Below, piece after piece: positions 45,090 through 57,029 of a DNA stretch of 64,000 nucleotides. Where the stretch lies: contig OX465283.1 in assembly GCA_949987705.1 (NCBI GenBank), positions 71,743,720 to 71,807,719 of the forward strand, given 5' to 3'. How positions within the stretch are numbered: the first letter of the stretch is position 1; each line of letters starts with the position of its first letter. The notes under the pieces are model-generated. The model was not told the DNA's origin. It was given only the letters and a program-made list of their open reading frames with translations, and did no database searches. This stretch comes from Thereva unica. Lineage: Eukaryota; Arthropoda; Insecta; Diptera; Therevidae. The position numbers were made by a program, and so were the translations under genes.

Positions 45090-47045
45090 AAGAAGTAGAA
45101 AAGCTTCTAATCATTTATAACGGATCTACATTATCGAAATGAAAATACTCTTCTTACTTCTCATCTTCTCATTACTAATTCACACACCGTTTTGAGGAGT
45201 CATACTAAACTCTATATAGGACATGGCCATGTCTTTTCACTTTTTAAAAATAGATAGATAGAATAAAAAGGCTTCAACATTAATTGAAGGAAATCAATAT
45301 TGGAATTTTTTTCAGGTTTATATTAGAAAGTAATATACTGAGAATGCTGCTTCAATCAGATATTTTCACTTTTCGAAAGTTTCTGATGTTGTACCTATTA
45401 CAGTTAGAAAAAGTTAAATTAATCAGACAAACAGACTAAGCCAAAATTACGAAGTAGTTTTTCAGAATTATTAGAATAGCTCAATAACATTAAAATATAG
45501 CAACGTATCGGTAAGTTTAACACTCTTAAGACCTCCTTTTTAAAAATCTTTGGTATAGTCCGCACAAATTTCCTTAAGCTATATCATTCAAATTTATTAC
45601 ACTGTAAGATAGAGTATTTAAAAATCAAATAAAATCAAATAAAGAACGCACCACCATTATTAGTCTGGTGTGAATTTTGTAATGCATTTAAGTATGAATC
45701 CTGCTTTCCGCTGGAAACTTCACTGAACACAGAATGCAAAATCGAACTAGCACAAAGCACTAAGCACGTAAGTCGCAACATATTGCTACCGAATATTTAT
45801 TTGCACGAATCGTTTTGAACAATCTACTGCCGAAAATTCAGTAGCCTTCACTGGGAGCACTTAAGAGGATTAAAGGATTATCCACCGTTTCTGACCATTG
45901 ACAGATTGCAACTAAGTCTTTATTAAGTGTCCACGCGTCTTAAATAATCTTAAAACCATAGACTTGAGCCAAAATATATTGGCCAGTACTGCGCTGAATG
46001 GTTGTTTTGCGTTAACTACCCCACGCATAACATAACTGCAGAAGAATAAGTTCCGGCCAATAATTCTACTATTGTCTCCATTCAGAGTGGTCTGCTCTAG
46101 CGTTCGTGCATTTAACTGTTTACCTGCCTTCTTGCATCGTCGTCCGTTCACATGTCAATACTTTTTGGACGTGATATGAATACCTTAAAAGCAAAAATTT
46201 AGGTAGATAAGAGTGGCCAGAGACATTGTCGCTATCTGACCATGATCAATTTCACTTACGAGCTACTCTTAGCAATTTTTGGATCATTATGCCACTTGGG
46301 AATGGAATGATAAGTATCTACCTGCCGTAAACTGATGGTGGACAATAGCAGTTTGGTCTGTCTTGGAAGACGTTGTTTTAACTTCTTTTAATTTTGTTAT
46401 ACGAATAAGAATAAATAATTATTAAAGGAACACACGTGACTTGATAAAAAATGTTTTTTGGAAAGGTTTTCGCTTTTTTACTCTTTAACAAAAAAAAAAA
46501 TATAAGAAAAAAATTAAATCGTGTCTTTTACAAATTTAAAAATTCAGCCACCGTACACATCCGCTTGGGCTTCAAAGATCCAACGAAAACTTAAGTTCAT
46601 TGTCAGCCTAAAATGGAAAGTGGTCAAGCAGCTTTATATAATTTTCGGACACCCTAGAAGAGTTTCGTATTGTTGCATACCAACCATATTTTTTTAAGAA
46701 AGCCGCGCGCGCTGTTCTTGTGGAATTTTTATAGAAATTTTAATTTTATTTGCGATTTTTTTACTGGCACACGGTACGAGCATCGTGGATTTTATTGACT
46801 GAAAACAAGAGCTAAGTAGCACGTTAAGGCAATTTCCGGTTTTGGGACATTTCTGGAGCGGCCCTTTTTGAATGGGAAATTGTTCGGGACCTCCCAGGGA
46901 GTCTGTGAATTCGATCCCACACCGGGCTGACTAGTATTTCCCGAGATAATGGGCATTTCGTAGCCCTCCTTTGGGAATTCACAAAACAGGGCATAACTCC
47001 CGAACAACAGATCACGTCTCGAATTTACAGAATTCCTTATTAGGA
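45090..47045. other. Unassigned AT-rich stretch
   Basis: Nearly 2 kb with only short ORFs lacking recognisable motifs. Near 46870 and 47000 a TTGTTCGGGA/TCCCGAACAA pair suggests a small decayed inverted-repeat element. Nothing else is supported. Confidence 0.5.
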
Positions 47046-47046
47046 T

Positions 47047-47540
47047 ATGACATTTTTTGTCTTTGTCAACATCATGGCTCTGGTCCTTTTATATAAAGTG
47101 TCCTATACCAAAAGTCCTTGTTACCTATATCTGCTTTCTTATCTCCTTTGCACTCCACTAGATGAATTTAATTTCTTATCCCTGCCCATCTGTCCACTGT
47201 CCCTAATTGGTAGTTGCTCCTTCTTTGTGCATACTATTAGACTTTGGAATAACCTTCCCAACGTGGTGCAAAGAATAGGCACAATCGCGGCGTTCAGAAA
47301 GCAAGCGTCTATTTTTCTCTCCTCTTAATTTTCTCTTCTTTAGTCTATTTAATCTTTCTTTCTTCTATCCTTTTCAGGAATAGTTTTAATTAGTTTGTGG
47401 AATTATTTAGTTAAGGTTATTTATTAAGATTCCAATGTTTATAGTTGTATATATTTTATATACTCTAAAAGATGGAAGTCTTGTGTACATACTATGTATT
47501 GCATTAAAATCTATTTCCAAATACTTGCACTTATTTCCAA
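47047..47540 (+). pseudogene. LINE 3' end fragment
   Basis: The last part of the frame at 47047-47328 reads FFVHTIRLWNNLPNVVQRIGT and AAFRKQASIFLS, the extreme C-terminus common to Jockey/CR1-type ORF2 proteins (R-LWN-LP). An AT-rich untranslated tail follows to about 47515. The rest of the element is missing. Confidence 0.65.
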
Positions 47541-48419
47541 CTATGAATCCTGTTCCCATTAATTGTTCTCTTGGGTGGCAACTGTAAAATATGAACTATT
47601 TTACTGACGAAAAGAGATATTTAAACCAGGGTTTCCAACCCTGTAAGTTTTGGGTATCCGCACCCGGGTACGGGTTCGGGTTCAATATCCTGAAATTTTT
47701 CAATATTCTGAAATTTAGTGGGTTCGGGTTCAAGCGGTACTATTTATTTTAAAATTTTAGTTTTATTTATTTAAAAAAAAATTTCATTTTAACGCACAAA
47801 TACCGGAACAGCTAATATGACCTGAGCAGACCAACAGGAAAAAGAGGCCTCCTCGAGTAATAAGGGATGACTCCTAGGAGAGGTACTAATACCTCCGAAA
47901 TGTCTCTCTTTGCTATGATTTTAACATTTTTTTTAGCATGTCATTGAAAGAGAGGGCTCCTTCTGGCCTTCAAAAAAGCCTAAAGAGAGTACTCCTATAG
48001 TACTCCCAATAGAGTTGAGTTGGAGTACTCCCGTCAAGCAAGCTGTAGACTGAAATTAGAGATCTCACCTTGAGTTCCAAGGTGGTATGTAATGGAGGTC
48101 TCCTTTTTAGCTTTCCAATTTTTCTGGACGGATGCAAATAATACTTTTTTCACTGCACTTGGCGCTGCGGATAGATGCAGAATGACCCAATCCGAATAAA
48201 GCAGAAGTCCGAGTACTCATGAGTACGAAATAGTAAAAAAGCAGAAAACGAACTCATCACCTAATGAAACATGAACGCCATCACGGTAGAAACTCTCTAA
48301 TTAATGACTGAAAACCTATTTGGGAAGGCTCCTTTATTCATCCTCTAGGGAGGTCGCCAAAATTTCTACTGGGAGCTTCAAACAATAGAGGTGCATCAAT
48401 TTTTTTTGCTCCCAGAATT

Positions 48420-48850
48420 CTAAAATTTTTTTTTCTTTTGAAATCCTGGGATAGCGTTCATAAAGTTGAAATTCCTTCTTAAGGGATTACTAACAGTGCA
48501 TTTGTTGTTAACATTTATTGATGAATTCTTTTCCTTGCTCTTTAGCAGCTCTTTTAGCATGTCTGCTCCTTCATAATCGAAACTAGATATTACATTAGTT
48601 TCGTTAACATGTCCAGTTGTAGGTTCTACAATAGTTGGTGATTCCATTTCTGATTCCATATGTAAATATTTCAATTGTTTTACGGTTGTTAAAATTTTGT
48701 TTTGAGCTTTGGCAACGTTCTCATCATTTAATAGTGGTCGAAATCTGGGATCTAAATACACTGCATCATTTAAAAGTTCATTATCAATAAACGATTTTTC
48801 ACGTCTAAGAACATTTACGTACAGATCGGCACCTTTTTAAATTCTTTTAT
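48420..48850 (-). pseudogene. hAT (BED-type) transposase, C-terminal part
   Basis: Minus-strand frame reads GADLYVNVLRREKSFIDNEL, then LLNDAVYLDPRFRPLLNDEN near 48730-48790, then a low-complexity stretch ending FQKKKKF. The YLDPRF block is a strong hAT motif preceding the dimerisation domain, which is absent. It belongs with the N-proximal pieces at 52360-53110 as one interrupted gene. Confidence 0.8.
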
Positions 48851-48870
48851 TTAACTTCAATCCTGACTGA

Positions 48871-49391
48871 TCAAATCTTTGAAGTTAAATTTGACCCACT
48901 TCTCGGTTTCGGATAGAGCTGAAATTCGCATACATGTTTAGTTTGGATGACAATGCAATCTGGCCATTTTGTAAAAATATCAAGATGGCGGTTCCAAAAT
49001 GGCGCCCGATTTTTGAAATTGTGCTCCGCGGCCCTCTGACATGGGTATCAAATGAAAGGATATGACAGGTAGAACACAATAAGCTATGTGGCGTCATTCC
49101 AAATTCAAAATGGCGGCCAACACTTACACTGTTTGTCGTCAAATCTTGGAAGTTAAATTTGACCCACTTCTCGGTTTCGGATAGAGCTGAAATTTGCATA
49201 CACGTTTAGTTTGGATGACAATGCAATCTGGCCATTTTGTAAAAATATCAAGATGGCGGTTCCAAAATGGCGCCCGATTTTTGAAATTGTGCTCCGCGGC
49301 CCTCTGACATGGGTATCAAATGAAAGGATATGACAGGTAGAACACAATAAGCTATGTGGCGTCATTCCAAATTCAAAATGGCGGCCAACAC
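48871..49391. repeat. Tandem 268-bp repeat, two near-identical copies
   Basis: Unit 1 starts TCAAATCTTTGAAGTTAAAT at 48871; unit 2 starts TCAAATCTTGGAAGTTAAAT at 49139. Blocks include TTCGGATAGAGCTGAAATT, AAATATCAAGATGGCGGTTC and CATGGGTATCAAATGAAAGG. Only a few substitutions separate them. A third, diverged partial copy lies at 49761-49930. Antisense ORFs of about 70-104 residues in it are shared only because the DNA is repeated. Confidence 0.92.
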
Positions 49392-49977
49392 TAAATTGCG
49401 GAAAGCTTATAATAGACTAAAAAGTAGAAAATATAACCGATCAACTTCCAATTTTGCACACACTCATAGTTCGGGTGATAATTAATGTGTATGAATGATG
49501 GGATGAATAGTTGAGTTAAGGGTGAATTGAAAATAAAGAAGCAATACACGTTACAAAAAATCACAAACAAACACAGAGATGCTGCTGTCAACTAAATTCA
49601 ACTACTCAAATACTGAACTCATGTCCGTATGCATAATTTCAACTCAACCCAGGTAGCAGAGCTGAGTCGAGTTCAGTCAACCTTAACCAAACTCGACTCC
49701 CGTTTACATGTAGTTAGACTTGGGTTCAACTTGAGTTCAACTCATCATGTATAAGTACTAAATGCAATCTGACATTTTTGTAAAAAAATCAAGAAGACGG
49801 TTCGGAGATGGCGGCCGTTTTTGCAATTATGTTCCACCGAGCCCACGACATGGGTATCAAATGAATACAGTAAACTGTGTGACGTAATTTTAAATCTAAT
49901 AGAATTGCCATCATAAAATGGCGGAATACATATAATAAACTAAAAAGTAGAAAATAAAATAAATGGTTAAAATTTTT

Positions 49978-50247
49978 TTTCGGGAATCGTATAGAAATGA
50001 CGTACATTGTTTAATCAAAAATCGTAAAGAAAAGTGATACTTTTCTAGTTAGCAACACTTTTCTTCACGATTTTAGATATAACTTTAATTACAGTGCGAT
50101 TAATTGTCAACAGAAAATGGCATACTTTGACCAATTATTATTTCTTTACAATTTTTGATTTTCAATGTAAATAAGTATTAATATTTTCTTTGCAATTTTT
50201 GATTTTCAATATTAAATGTATACGTCATTTCTATACGATTACCGAAA
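49978..50247. mobile_element. MITE with TTTCGG-AATCGTATAGAAATG ends
   Basis: GAATCGTATAGAAATGACGTA near 49984 is mirrored at 50221-50243. The interior repeats AATTTTTGATTTTCAAT twice. Non-coding, inside the broken hAT gene. Confidence 0.8.
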
Positions 50248-50689
50248 AAATAGCATGTTCAACGCGCTAAGAAAAGTGAGTTTTCCAGCTCGTGTAAATT
50301 TTAATCCACTCGCTCGCTACGCTCGCTTGCGAATTCACTGGAAAACTATCACTTTTCTTTACTTGTAGAACAATCTACTATTTTTTAAAAAAATTCTTTT
50401 AATTGACTAAAAAATGTGCTGAAAAGTAAAAAATAAAAAATATTTAAAAGAAAGCGTGAAATTTCAATTTTAACGAAAAACGTATCCATTGAAAAATCTT
50501 CTGGGCCGGTGCGGAGAACTTCTGCGGGGACTGTGCGCGGACATGTAAATTCAGTGGATACTTGAAAAAACACTTCGAAAAGTCTTGAAGTAGCTTCTTG
50601 AGGCGTATCTTTTGTTTTCCAGTGAATATGGAAAACACGAAATATCTTAGGACAGACAAGGGGATTATTTTGAAGACATAGTTTTCGAA

Positions 50690-50900
50690 CGCGGTTTTTT
50701 TTTATGTGGCATGGTCAAACTCAAGAATCACCCTTTGTACCACTAGACCGTCATGTCGTTCAACTCATGGTGCAATGTCTAGTAGTAAGCTTGACCTGAA
50801 AATAGAAGAATAGGAAAGGTTAAGGGTAGTCTGATGGATGCATAAGGAGAAAACAGTGAGCCTCGCGTTTGCACTACTGGGTGTTATATGAGTGCATACA
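50690..50900 (-). pseudogene. LINE family B 3' end only
   Basis: Matches, in minus orientation, the 3' untranslated end of the family B copy at 33020-35790: GTAGTGCAAACGCGAGGCTC, CTTACTACTAGACATTGCAC, ATGACGGTCTAGTGGTACAA. Heavily 5' truncated, about 200 bp. Confidence 0.8.
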
Positions 50901-50904
50901 TTTT

Positions 50905-51450
50905 TTAACAGCCGCGTGGGGTGAAGCCGGGGTATTACTGTCTAACAAATTAAGATTGGCGAGTTTCACATGGGCCAACCAACAAAAATTGGATGTATTC
51001 GGTAATTCCCTTTTGAAATTTGATGAAGAATAGCATGGGTTTTCACAACAGCTAACTTTTCCAACAAACTATACGCTAGAAAGCTATACGCAAGCTGGAG
51101 TCCGAAATTGTTTTATTAAAAAGTCATAAGGAAGCTGTGTACCAATTTTCAGCCATTTTGGAATTTTGTCTCTGGACTAAACAGGTGTTTTGGAAAAAAA
51201 ACATGGCTTTTTAACAAAATTCAAAAATTCATAAAAAATAGCAATTAACAAATTTTTACTAGTCTGGCGTTACATGTTCTTTACAAGTTTTTCAACCAAT
51301 CTCACTTTATTATTTTGAGGTGTTGGATGGGGCACCTTTTATGTCATGGGAGCTTAGACTATAATGTGAAATAATGAATATTCTTTCTCTTATTCCGTGA
51401 GTGCTTGTCTTTTCCTTCGTCCTTCATTGCGTTCAAAAATGAACAGCTTA
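50905..51450. other. Unassigned stretch
   Basis: No recognisable ORF or repeat. It ends close to an apparent hAT terminus at 51450-51504. Confidence 0.4.
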
Positions 51451-51589
51451 TGGGGCGCAATATGGCATAGTGCTCCGGGCGCAAATCCCCTAGCGCCGGC
51501 CCTGATTGTGGGATGTCGAATTCAAAGAATATAAAAATAAATGATTGGGTGTCTTTAACAACTCCTCCTTATCCACAATGATAGACAAA

Positions 51590-51806
51590 TACCTAGTTTA
51601 TAGCAGAAAAATTAAATCGATTTAGCTCAAAATTACATCCAAATTTCGAATTAGCGTATAAACGGGTATTAAATACATTCTTATAACTATGGCTTAAGCC
51701 GAAATATTTCGGTTTAAGCCATAATTCGAATTACCTCGTTTATAGGGTAAAAAATTTTGGATGATCCATAATTCGAATTATTTTTGGGGTAGCTATAAAC
51801 TAGGTA
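51590..51806. mobile_element. MITE with TACCTAGTTTATAGC ends
   Basis: TACCTAGTTTATAGC at 51590 and GCTATAAACTAGGTA at 51792-51806 are exact complements. The centre holds the 30-bp palindrome at 51691-51720 (GGCTTAAGCCGAAA and its complement, one mismatch) and mirrored ATTCGAATTA blocks. Non-coding. Confidence 0.85.
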
Positions 51807-52141
51807 AAAAAGACATTAAATTTTCCGGAGCCAGACAGCCTATGGAAAGAGAAACCAAGGTTCCCTACATATTTGTAGCTGACGACGCCTTCGCTGTTAC
51901 CTGTTCTGCCAGTGGTCTTGCGGATGAAATTTGTAATTTCGGAATGTGCCTTCCAGCGAAAAATTTTAAATGCGGCATAGCAAACCATTTCGATTTGTAC
52001 ATAGTATCTGCGTAAATAGTATTAATAAATTTTCGTCCTCCAAGCTCATTTTTTTATATCGCCGAACTGAAGCGAGGTAATATATCTAAACTTAAATCGG
52101 AAAACATAAAACATTGTGCGCACACAAGAATTTGATCATTC

Positions 52142-52355
52142 AAGGTCGTATCCACCTAAAGTCTTGTCTCTACAGAGTGCACGCACAGTCATTTAAAACA
52201 TATTTTGAGACTTTTTATATGCTTCCTGCAATATTTTAGTGGATACGCAATGGAAACTTTGTCTCCGCACAATTTGAAATTTTTCGTTTTTTGCTCTATT
52301 TTTGTGGATTTTTATGTGCGCGCACTGTCTGCAGACCGCAGTGGAAACGCACCTT
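52142..52355. mobile_element. MITE with AAGGTGCGTTTCCAC-type ends
   Basis: Left AAGGTCGTATCCACCTAAAG loosely mirrors the right GTGGAAACGCACCTT; GTGCACGCAC and GTGCGCGCAC are also mirrored. It interrupts the hAT reading frame just after the FQRLL residues. Confidence 0.6.
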
Positions 52356-52359
52356 AATA

Positions 52360-53110
52360 AGCGTTGGAACATATCGAAAGTGGAATTCCACCGAGTTGGA
52401 CAATCAAGCATAGCTTTTTTTAAATCTAATCTTTTGGCCAAAGAAACTTTATTAGGCGCCCTCAGCTTCAACTGGAGAGTATGAGCTATGTACCTACCTA
52501 AAGGGAATGATTTTGGTATAGACACTAGAGAAGAGCTCTAATCCTTCTTCGTTTTCACTTACTTCTCCTTCCTCATCTTCATCTTCTAATTCTTCAAGAT
52601 CAGGAACTTCAAATTCATTTCTTAGTAATTCAGTCGCTTTAATCATGTTTCTTCCATTATCAGCTGTAACTGAATAAATTTGATTCAATTTTATGCCATA
52701 AGATTCGATCACTTCAACTATGACATTTTAAATGTAATTTGCTGTTGGGCGGTCTTTAACTTCGTACATTGCTAAAGTTCTCAAATGAATTTTTCCATTA
52801 CTAATGTACTGAGCGTTTATAACCAATCACGCTTCTATCAAGCCGGGATGCTGAATTAATTTTGATGGATATTAATTTTCTTTCTAGTTCAAATTTAATT
52901 CCATTTTTACTTCATTTGCTTTATTATTTACAAAATCTTTAATATTTTCTGAATTTACAGTCAATTTTAGTGTCTTAATTATCGCGCATCCCAGAATCTT
53001 TGGAAATTGTAAACGATCTTCCATTAACTGATATGGCGACCCAGATTCGCAGCATGTTTGCCTTTCATAAGAAACGAGCATTTGCTACATGTAGACTGAT
53101 CTTTAATAAT
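52360..53110 (-). pseudogene. hAT (BED-type) transposase, central part
   Basis: Reading leftward: RQTCCESGSPYQLMEDRLQF (52990-53060), the MIESYGIKLNQIYSVTADNGRNM block (52640-52712, the catalytic T-x-D-N-G-x-N-M motif), an acidic insert LEELEDEDEEGE, then AHTLQLKLRAPN and LDCPTRWNSTFDMFQRLL (52365-52480), hallmark hAT blocks. Frames shift between pieces. The gene continues at 48850-48420 after several insertions. Inactive. Confidence 0.85.
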
Positions 53111-53224
53111 ATCATAAGAAAAAAAATCATTAACTGGGTTTCCCAACATCTTCAGGGTAAAAGAAATTGAAATAAAGCTAGTTTAAAAGAGAAGTAACGG
53201 AACAAAATTGTATTCTTTTCCGAC

Positions 53225-54250
53225 TTAGACAACATTAATTTTGAGCCTAGCTCAATTGTCTTGTCGCCTGTCGATAAGTATCACCCTCCTCTCCTACTGA
53301 GCTATTGTTCTACTTTTAACAATGAGCTAATCCCAGAGGAATCAACCTTTACCTTCAACTTTAAAAAAGCCAACCTCGAAGAACTCTCAACCAAGCTCAC
53401 TTCGGTTGATTTCAATCTGTTGCTCTCATCTAATGAGTTTGATGTTGATGTAGCAAGATTTTACTCCGTCCTGTATGAAACCTTCTGTGTACCTATTGAG
53501 CCGTTAAAGTCATCCAGATCATCCCCACCGTGGTACAACAATGAGTTGGGACGTACCAAAAACCCGAAGAATAAACTCTGGAAAACCCACCTGAAAAGGA
53601 AAGACCCTGTTTTTATGCATTTCTCAATTGCTATGACCAATTTCATTCCCTCTCCGAAGCCCTCTATAAAGAGTACCTCAGGAACATGGAAGGTAAAGTG
53701 TGTGGTGATCCTAGGTCATTCTTTCAATTTATCAACATTAAGAAAAAAGTTGATCACTACCCTTACACCATGCAATACGAGAACTCTCTTAGCTCTAATT
53801 CATCCGAGATTTGTGACAAGTTTGCATCATTCTTCCTTAAATCTTTCTCGTCCCCCGACTTGCAGCGGAAGACAATTTTCGACATATCAATGCAATCCAA
53901 ACGGCTCAAAACTTATCCCTGTCTATAACCAGGGAAGATATATCGAAACATATAAATGAACTTCCACAGGATTTTTCGTCTGGCCCCGATGGAGTTCCTC
54001 CTGCTGTTCTAAAATCCTGCGCAGGGGCCCCACTGTCTCCTCTTCTATGTTTATTTCAAAAATCCCTAAATAAAGGACGCTTCCCAACCTTAAGGAAGAA
54101 CTCTTCCTAATAATACCTGTCCATAAAAAAGGTTGTAAGAACGAAATATCTAATTATAGGCCAATTGCGAAGTTATCGTCTATACCAAAACTCTTCGAAT
54201 CTATTATTTATTCTGCTTATGCCCGAGTTTTCCCAAACCCATATCTCAAA
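53225..54250 (+). pseudogene. LINE family C, 5' portion
   Basis: Connector and early RT: SKFHPP-like start near 53270, WYNNELGRTKNPKNKLW near 53530, GDPRSFFQFINIKKK (53700-53745, after a frameshift), SSEICDKFASFFLKSFSSP, then DFSSGPDGVPPAVLKSCAGA near 53970-54030 and NYRPIAKLSSIPKLFESII near 54155-54210. Broken at about 54250 and continued at 55480. The EN domain is absent. Confidence 0.85.
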
Positions 54251-54399
54251 AACCATTGGTTCTACGCAAATTTCGTATAGGACATTTTTATGCAGATTTA
54301 TCTCACGAACAATCTTTACTTAGCCACAAATTGCTTGATTTTCGTGACCTTTGACCTTCCATAACTCAAGTAGCCGGTCAGTTGGCTTTATGGACTTTT

Positions 54400-55380
54400 G
54401 GGATTTTTTTTTTATATGATAGTCTAAGCTTAGGTGTCATCCTTTGTACTACTAGTCCGTCATGTCGTACACGTCATGGTGCAATGTCTAGTAGTAAGCT
54501 TAGCTCGAAGGATAGAGAGGAAAGATAGGATAGAATAGGGGGAGTCGGGTGGGTGTTGGAGGAGATGGTGGTGAACCTTGCGCTTGAACTCTTGGGTGTT
54601 GTAAGAGTTCGGGAATATTGACTGAGGTAAGTTGTTCCACAGTTGCGTTGTTCTTGTTATAAACGAATTTCTAAATCGGAGTGTGTGCGAAGATAAGGGC
54701 TGTAGACTATAAGGGTGAGCCGAGCGGGCAAGTCTAGTGTTGCGGGAGAAAAGTTGCCTTGCCGTGGAGGCATGAGGTTACTTATTTCAGTAGAGCAATC
54801 GTTGTGGTAAAATCGGTAAAATTTTGCAAGGGCTGCTACATTCCTACGGTGGCTTAATGAGTCAATTGAGGAGCAAATGGCGCTATCGCCAATAAGTTTG
54901 AGAGCGCGACTTTGCACCTTGTCGAGCCAGGCTGAGGTGGTTCTCGGGGCCCCAGCCCAAATATACGAGTTGTATTCGAGGTGGGGACGAATGTAGGACT
55001 TGTAGATTGTAGCCCTGGCTGACGGCTGAAGGAGGAATTTGCATCTTTTAAGGACCCAGGCATTGTGATGCTTGTTTAGCGATTTTGAATATGTGGTTAT
55101 TCCACCGCAGATCTTCGGATAGTGTTATGCCTAGGATGTTTAAAGACGGTTCTGCCGTTAGGTTTTTATTGTCCACTGAAATAGAAGGAGGGTCGGTGCA
55201 GGTTCCATTGGAGATGTGACAGTATTTCGTTTTTAATGCATTGAATTCGACACGGTTCTTGCGGCCCCATTCAAGAATTTGTTCGATGTTGATTGAAATG
55301 GGCATGTGATTGCGATGATGCAGACAAGGTCTGGCGCGTGATTGTCCTACAGTATCGGCCATAGGAGTACCGTAATTATT
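54400..55380 (-). pseudogene. LINE family B copy inserted in LINE family C
   Basis: In minus orientation: ILEWGRKNRVEFNALKTKYC and ITLSEDLRWNNHIFKIAKQA (55050-55290), then after frameshifts the YIRPHLEYNSYIWAGA-type block near 54960, RALKLIGDSAICSSIDSLSHRRNVAALAKFYRFY in 54780-54917 (read in part), and the 3' end with CTAGTAGTA/TACTACTAG, ending in an A-run (T-run at 54400-54410 on the plus strand). 5' truncated at about 55380. Confidence 0.88.
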
Positions 55381-55479
55381 GTGAGCCCAAAATAAAGAGA
55401 ATGCCGCTGATAAATCTCCAGTTGCATTTTTTCAGAGATTCATGTTTAAAGTGACTGGGCTACAGTTCGAGGCTTTGTC

Positions 55480-56790
55480 ACTGGCTGGCAAACTGACTGT
55501 ATCTACATAGACTTCAGTAAGGCTTTCGACAAGCTCTCTCACTCTATTATATGTAGTTCTCAAACTAAAGAAATTAGGCTTTCCGCATATCCTTGTGGTA
55601 TGGTTCCAGTCGTACTTAGCCGACAGAACCTACCAGGTTCTGTTTCGCGGAGTCAAATCTAATCACATCGAAGCGTCCTCTGGTGTCCCGCAAGGTAGTC
55701 ATCTTTGCCCTCTCCTTTTTATTTTATCAATTGACGATATTGTTACCCAGCTAAGGCACTGTGAAATCCTTATTTATGCTGATGACATCAAACTGTATCG
55801 CCACATAAGGAGTATAGAGGATTGCAAACTTCTGCAAGCAGATCTAAACATCTTCTATTCTTGGTGTTCCAACAACAACCTTGTGCTTAATATTAGTAAG
55901 TGCGAGATCATGACTTTTTGTAGGAAACGTGCTGTTATAGCTTATGACTACACTTTTCTTGACAACAAGGTCTCCCGTGCTAAATCTGTAATCGATCTAG
56001 GAGTTAGGTTAGAAAGTAAGTTGGATTTCTCCACCCAGTTCAATTATATCTCCTCTAAGGGCAATTCTGTCCTGGGATTTATAAAAGGATGGTCCAAGGA
56101 TTTCAACAACCCCCTCACCACTAAACACTTGTACGTATCTTTGGTTAGGCCTTTGCTTGAATACGCTTCCCAGGTGTGGTCTCCTTACTACTCCCCCCAT
56201 GGTAGTAGAATCGAATCGGTACAAAGGAAGTTCATCCGTTTTGCACTCAGCCACCTCCCGTGGGATGACCCACTTGCTTTTCCGCCTTATGAGAACACAC
56301 TTAAATTGCTCAACTTAAGCTCTCTCCATAAGCGCTGTGAGATCGCTGACGTTATATTCGTTCATCGGCTGATGAATGACAAGGTGGATTCTGGCTTCTT
56401 AAGAAGCCGCACGTCCTTTAGAGTGAATAACTATAACCTGAGAGGTGAACCTCTCTTGCACATTAATTCCTCTAATACCAATAGGGCATGTTCGAACCGG
56501 TTAATCGCATGCTTATAAATACTAACAATAATAGGAGTGTATTTAGCTTGCTAACTAGTGAAGTTGTCCTTAAAACAACCCTTCTTAATGTGGCGTGACT
56601 CTCCGCGTGCCCTACTCCCTTTTTGTTTTTGCACGCTTCTCTGTTTGATGTTTTGTTATCTTATATGCTGTTTAACATTTTATGTTTGCATGTCTCAGCT
56701 GAGCCACGACTGCAATGGTAAATATTTCTCAGCCCTGCTGAGAAGTGCACCTTCTGAGTTAGAAGGGTAACTCTATTATTATTATTATTA
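55480..56790 (+). pseudogene. LINE family C, RT and C-terminus
   Basis: Best-preserved RT in the window. IYIDFSKAFDKLSH near 55500, then an open frame 55595-56518: SSGVPQGSHLCPLLFILSID (motif B), IYADDIKLYRHI with an intact YADD box (near 55775), NISKCEIMTF, the thumb region VIDLGVRLESKLDFSTQFNY, then LVRPLLEYASQVWSPYY and RKFIRFALSHLPWDDPLAFPPYE. It ends at a stop, followed by a short 3' region and an ATT-repeat tail at 56773-56790. Jockey/CR1-like group. Interrupted upstream by the inverted family B insertion. Confidence 0.92.
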
Positions 56791-57029
56791 TTTAAAAGAT
56801 GTTAAGTTGTACCATAAGTTACCATAAATGATTGTCTTTTGCGTAGAACCAATTTCCATACGCCGTAACAATAATTTATAAATTTTGCACCCCTTTTTAT
56901 CTTTCCAGTATAGGGAAGTTATTGTAATCGGTCCGAAAATAGAAATTTTCAATGTATTATCATTTTTCAAGGTCCCAAGATAATTTTAATCAAAAATTTG
57001 AGAAGAAATATGTGTGGGTGTACGTATGT

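Noticed and set aside
48885..49365. Repeated minus-strand ORFs (104 and 70 residues) with identical ends
   Set aside because: The shared protein sequence follows directly from the 268-bp DNA repeat; no start context or domain.
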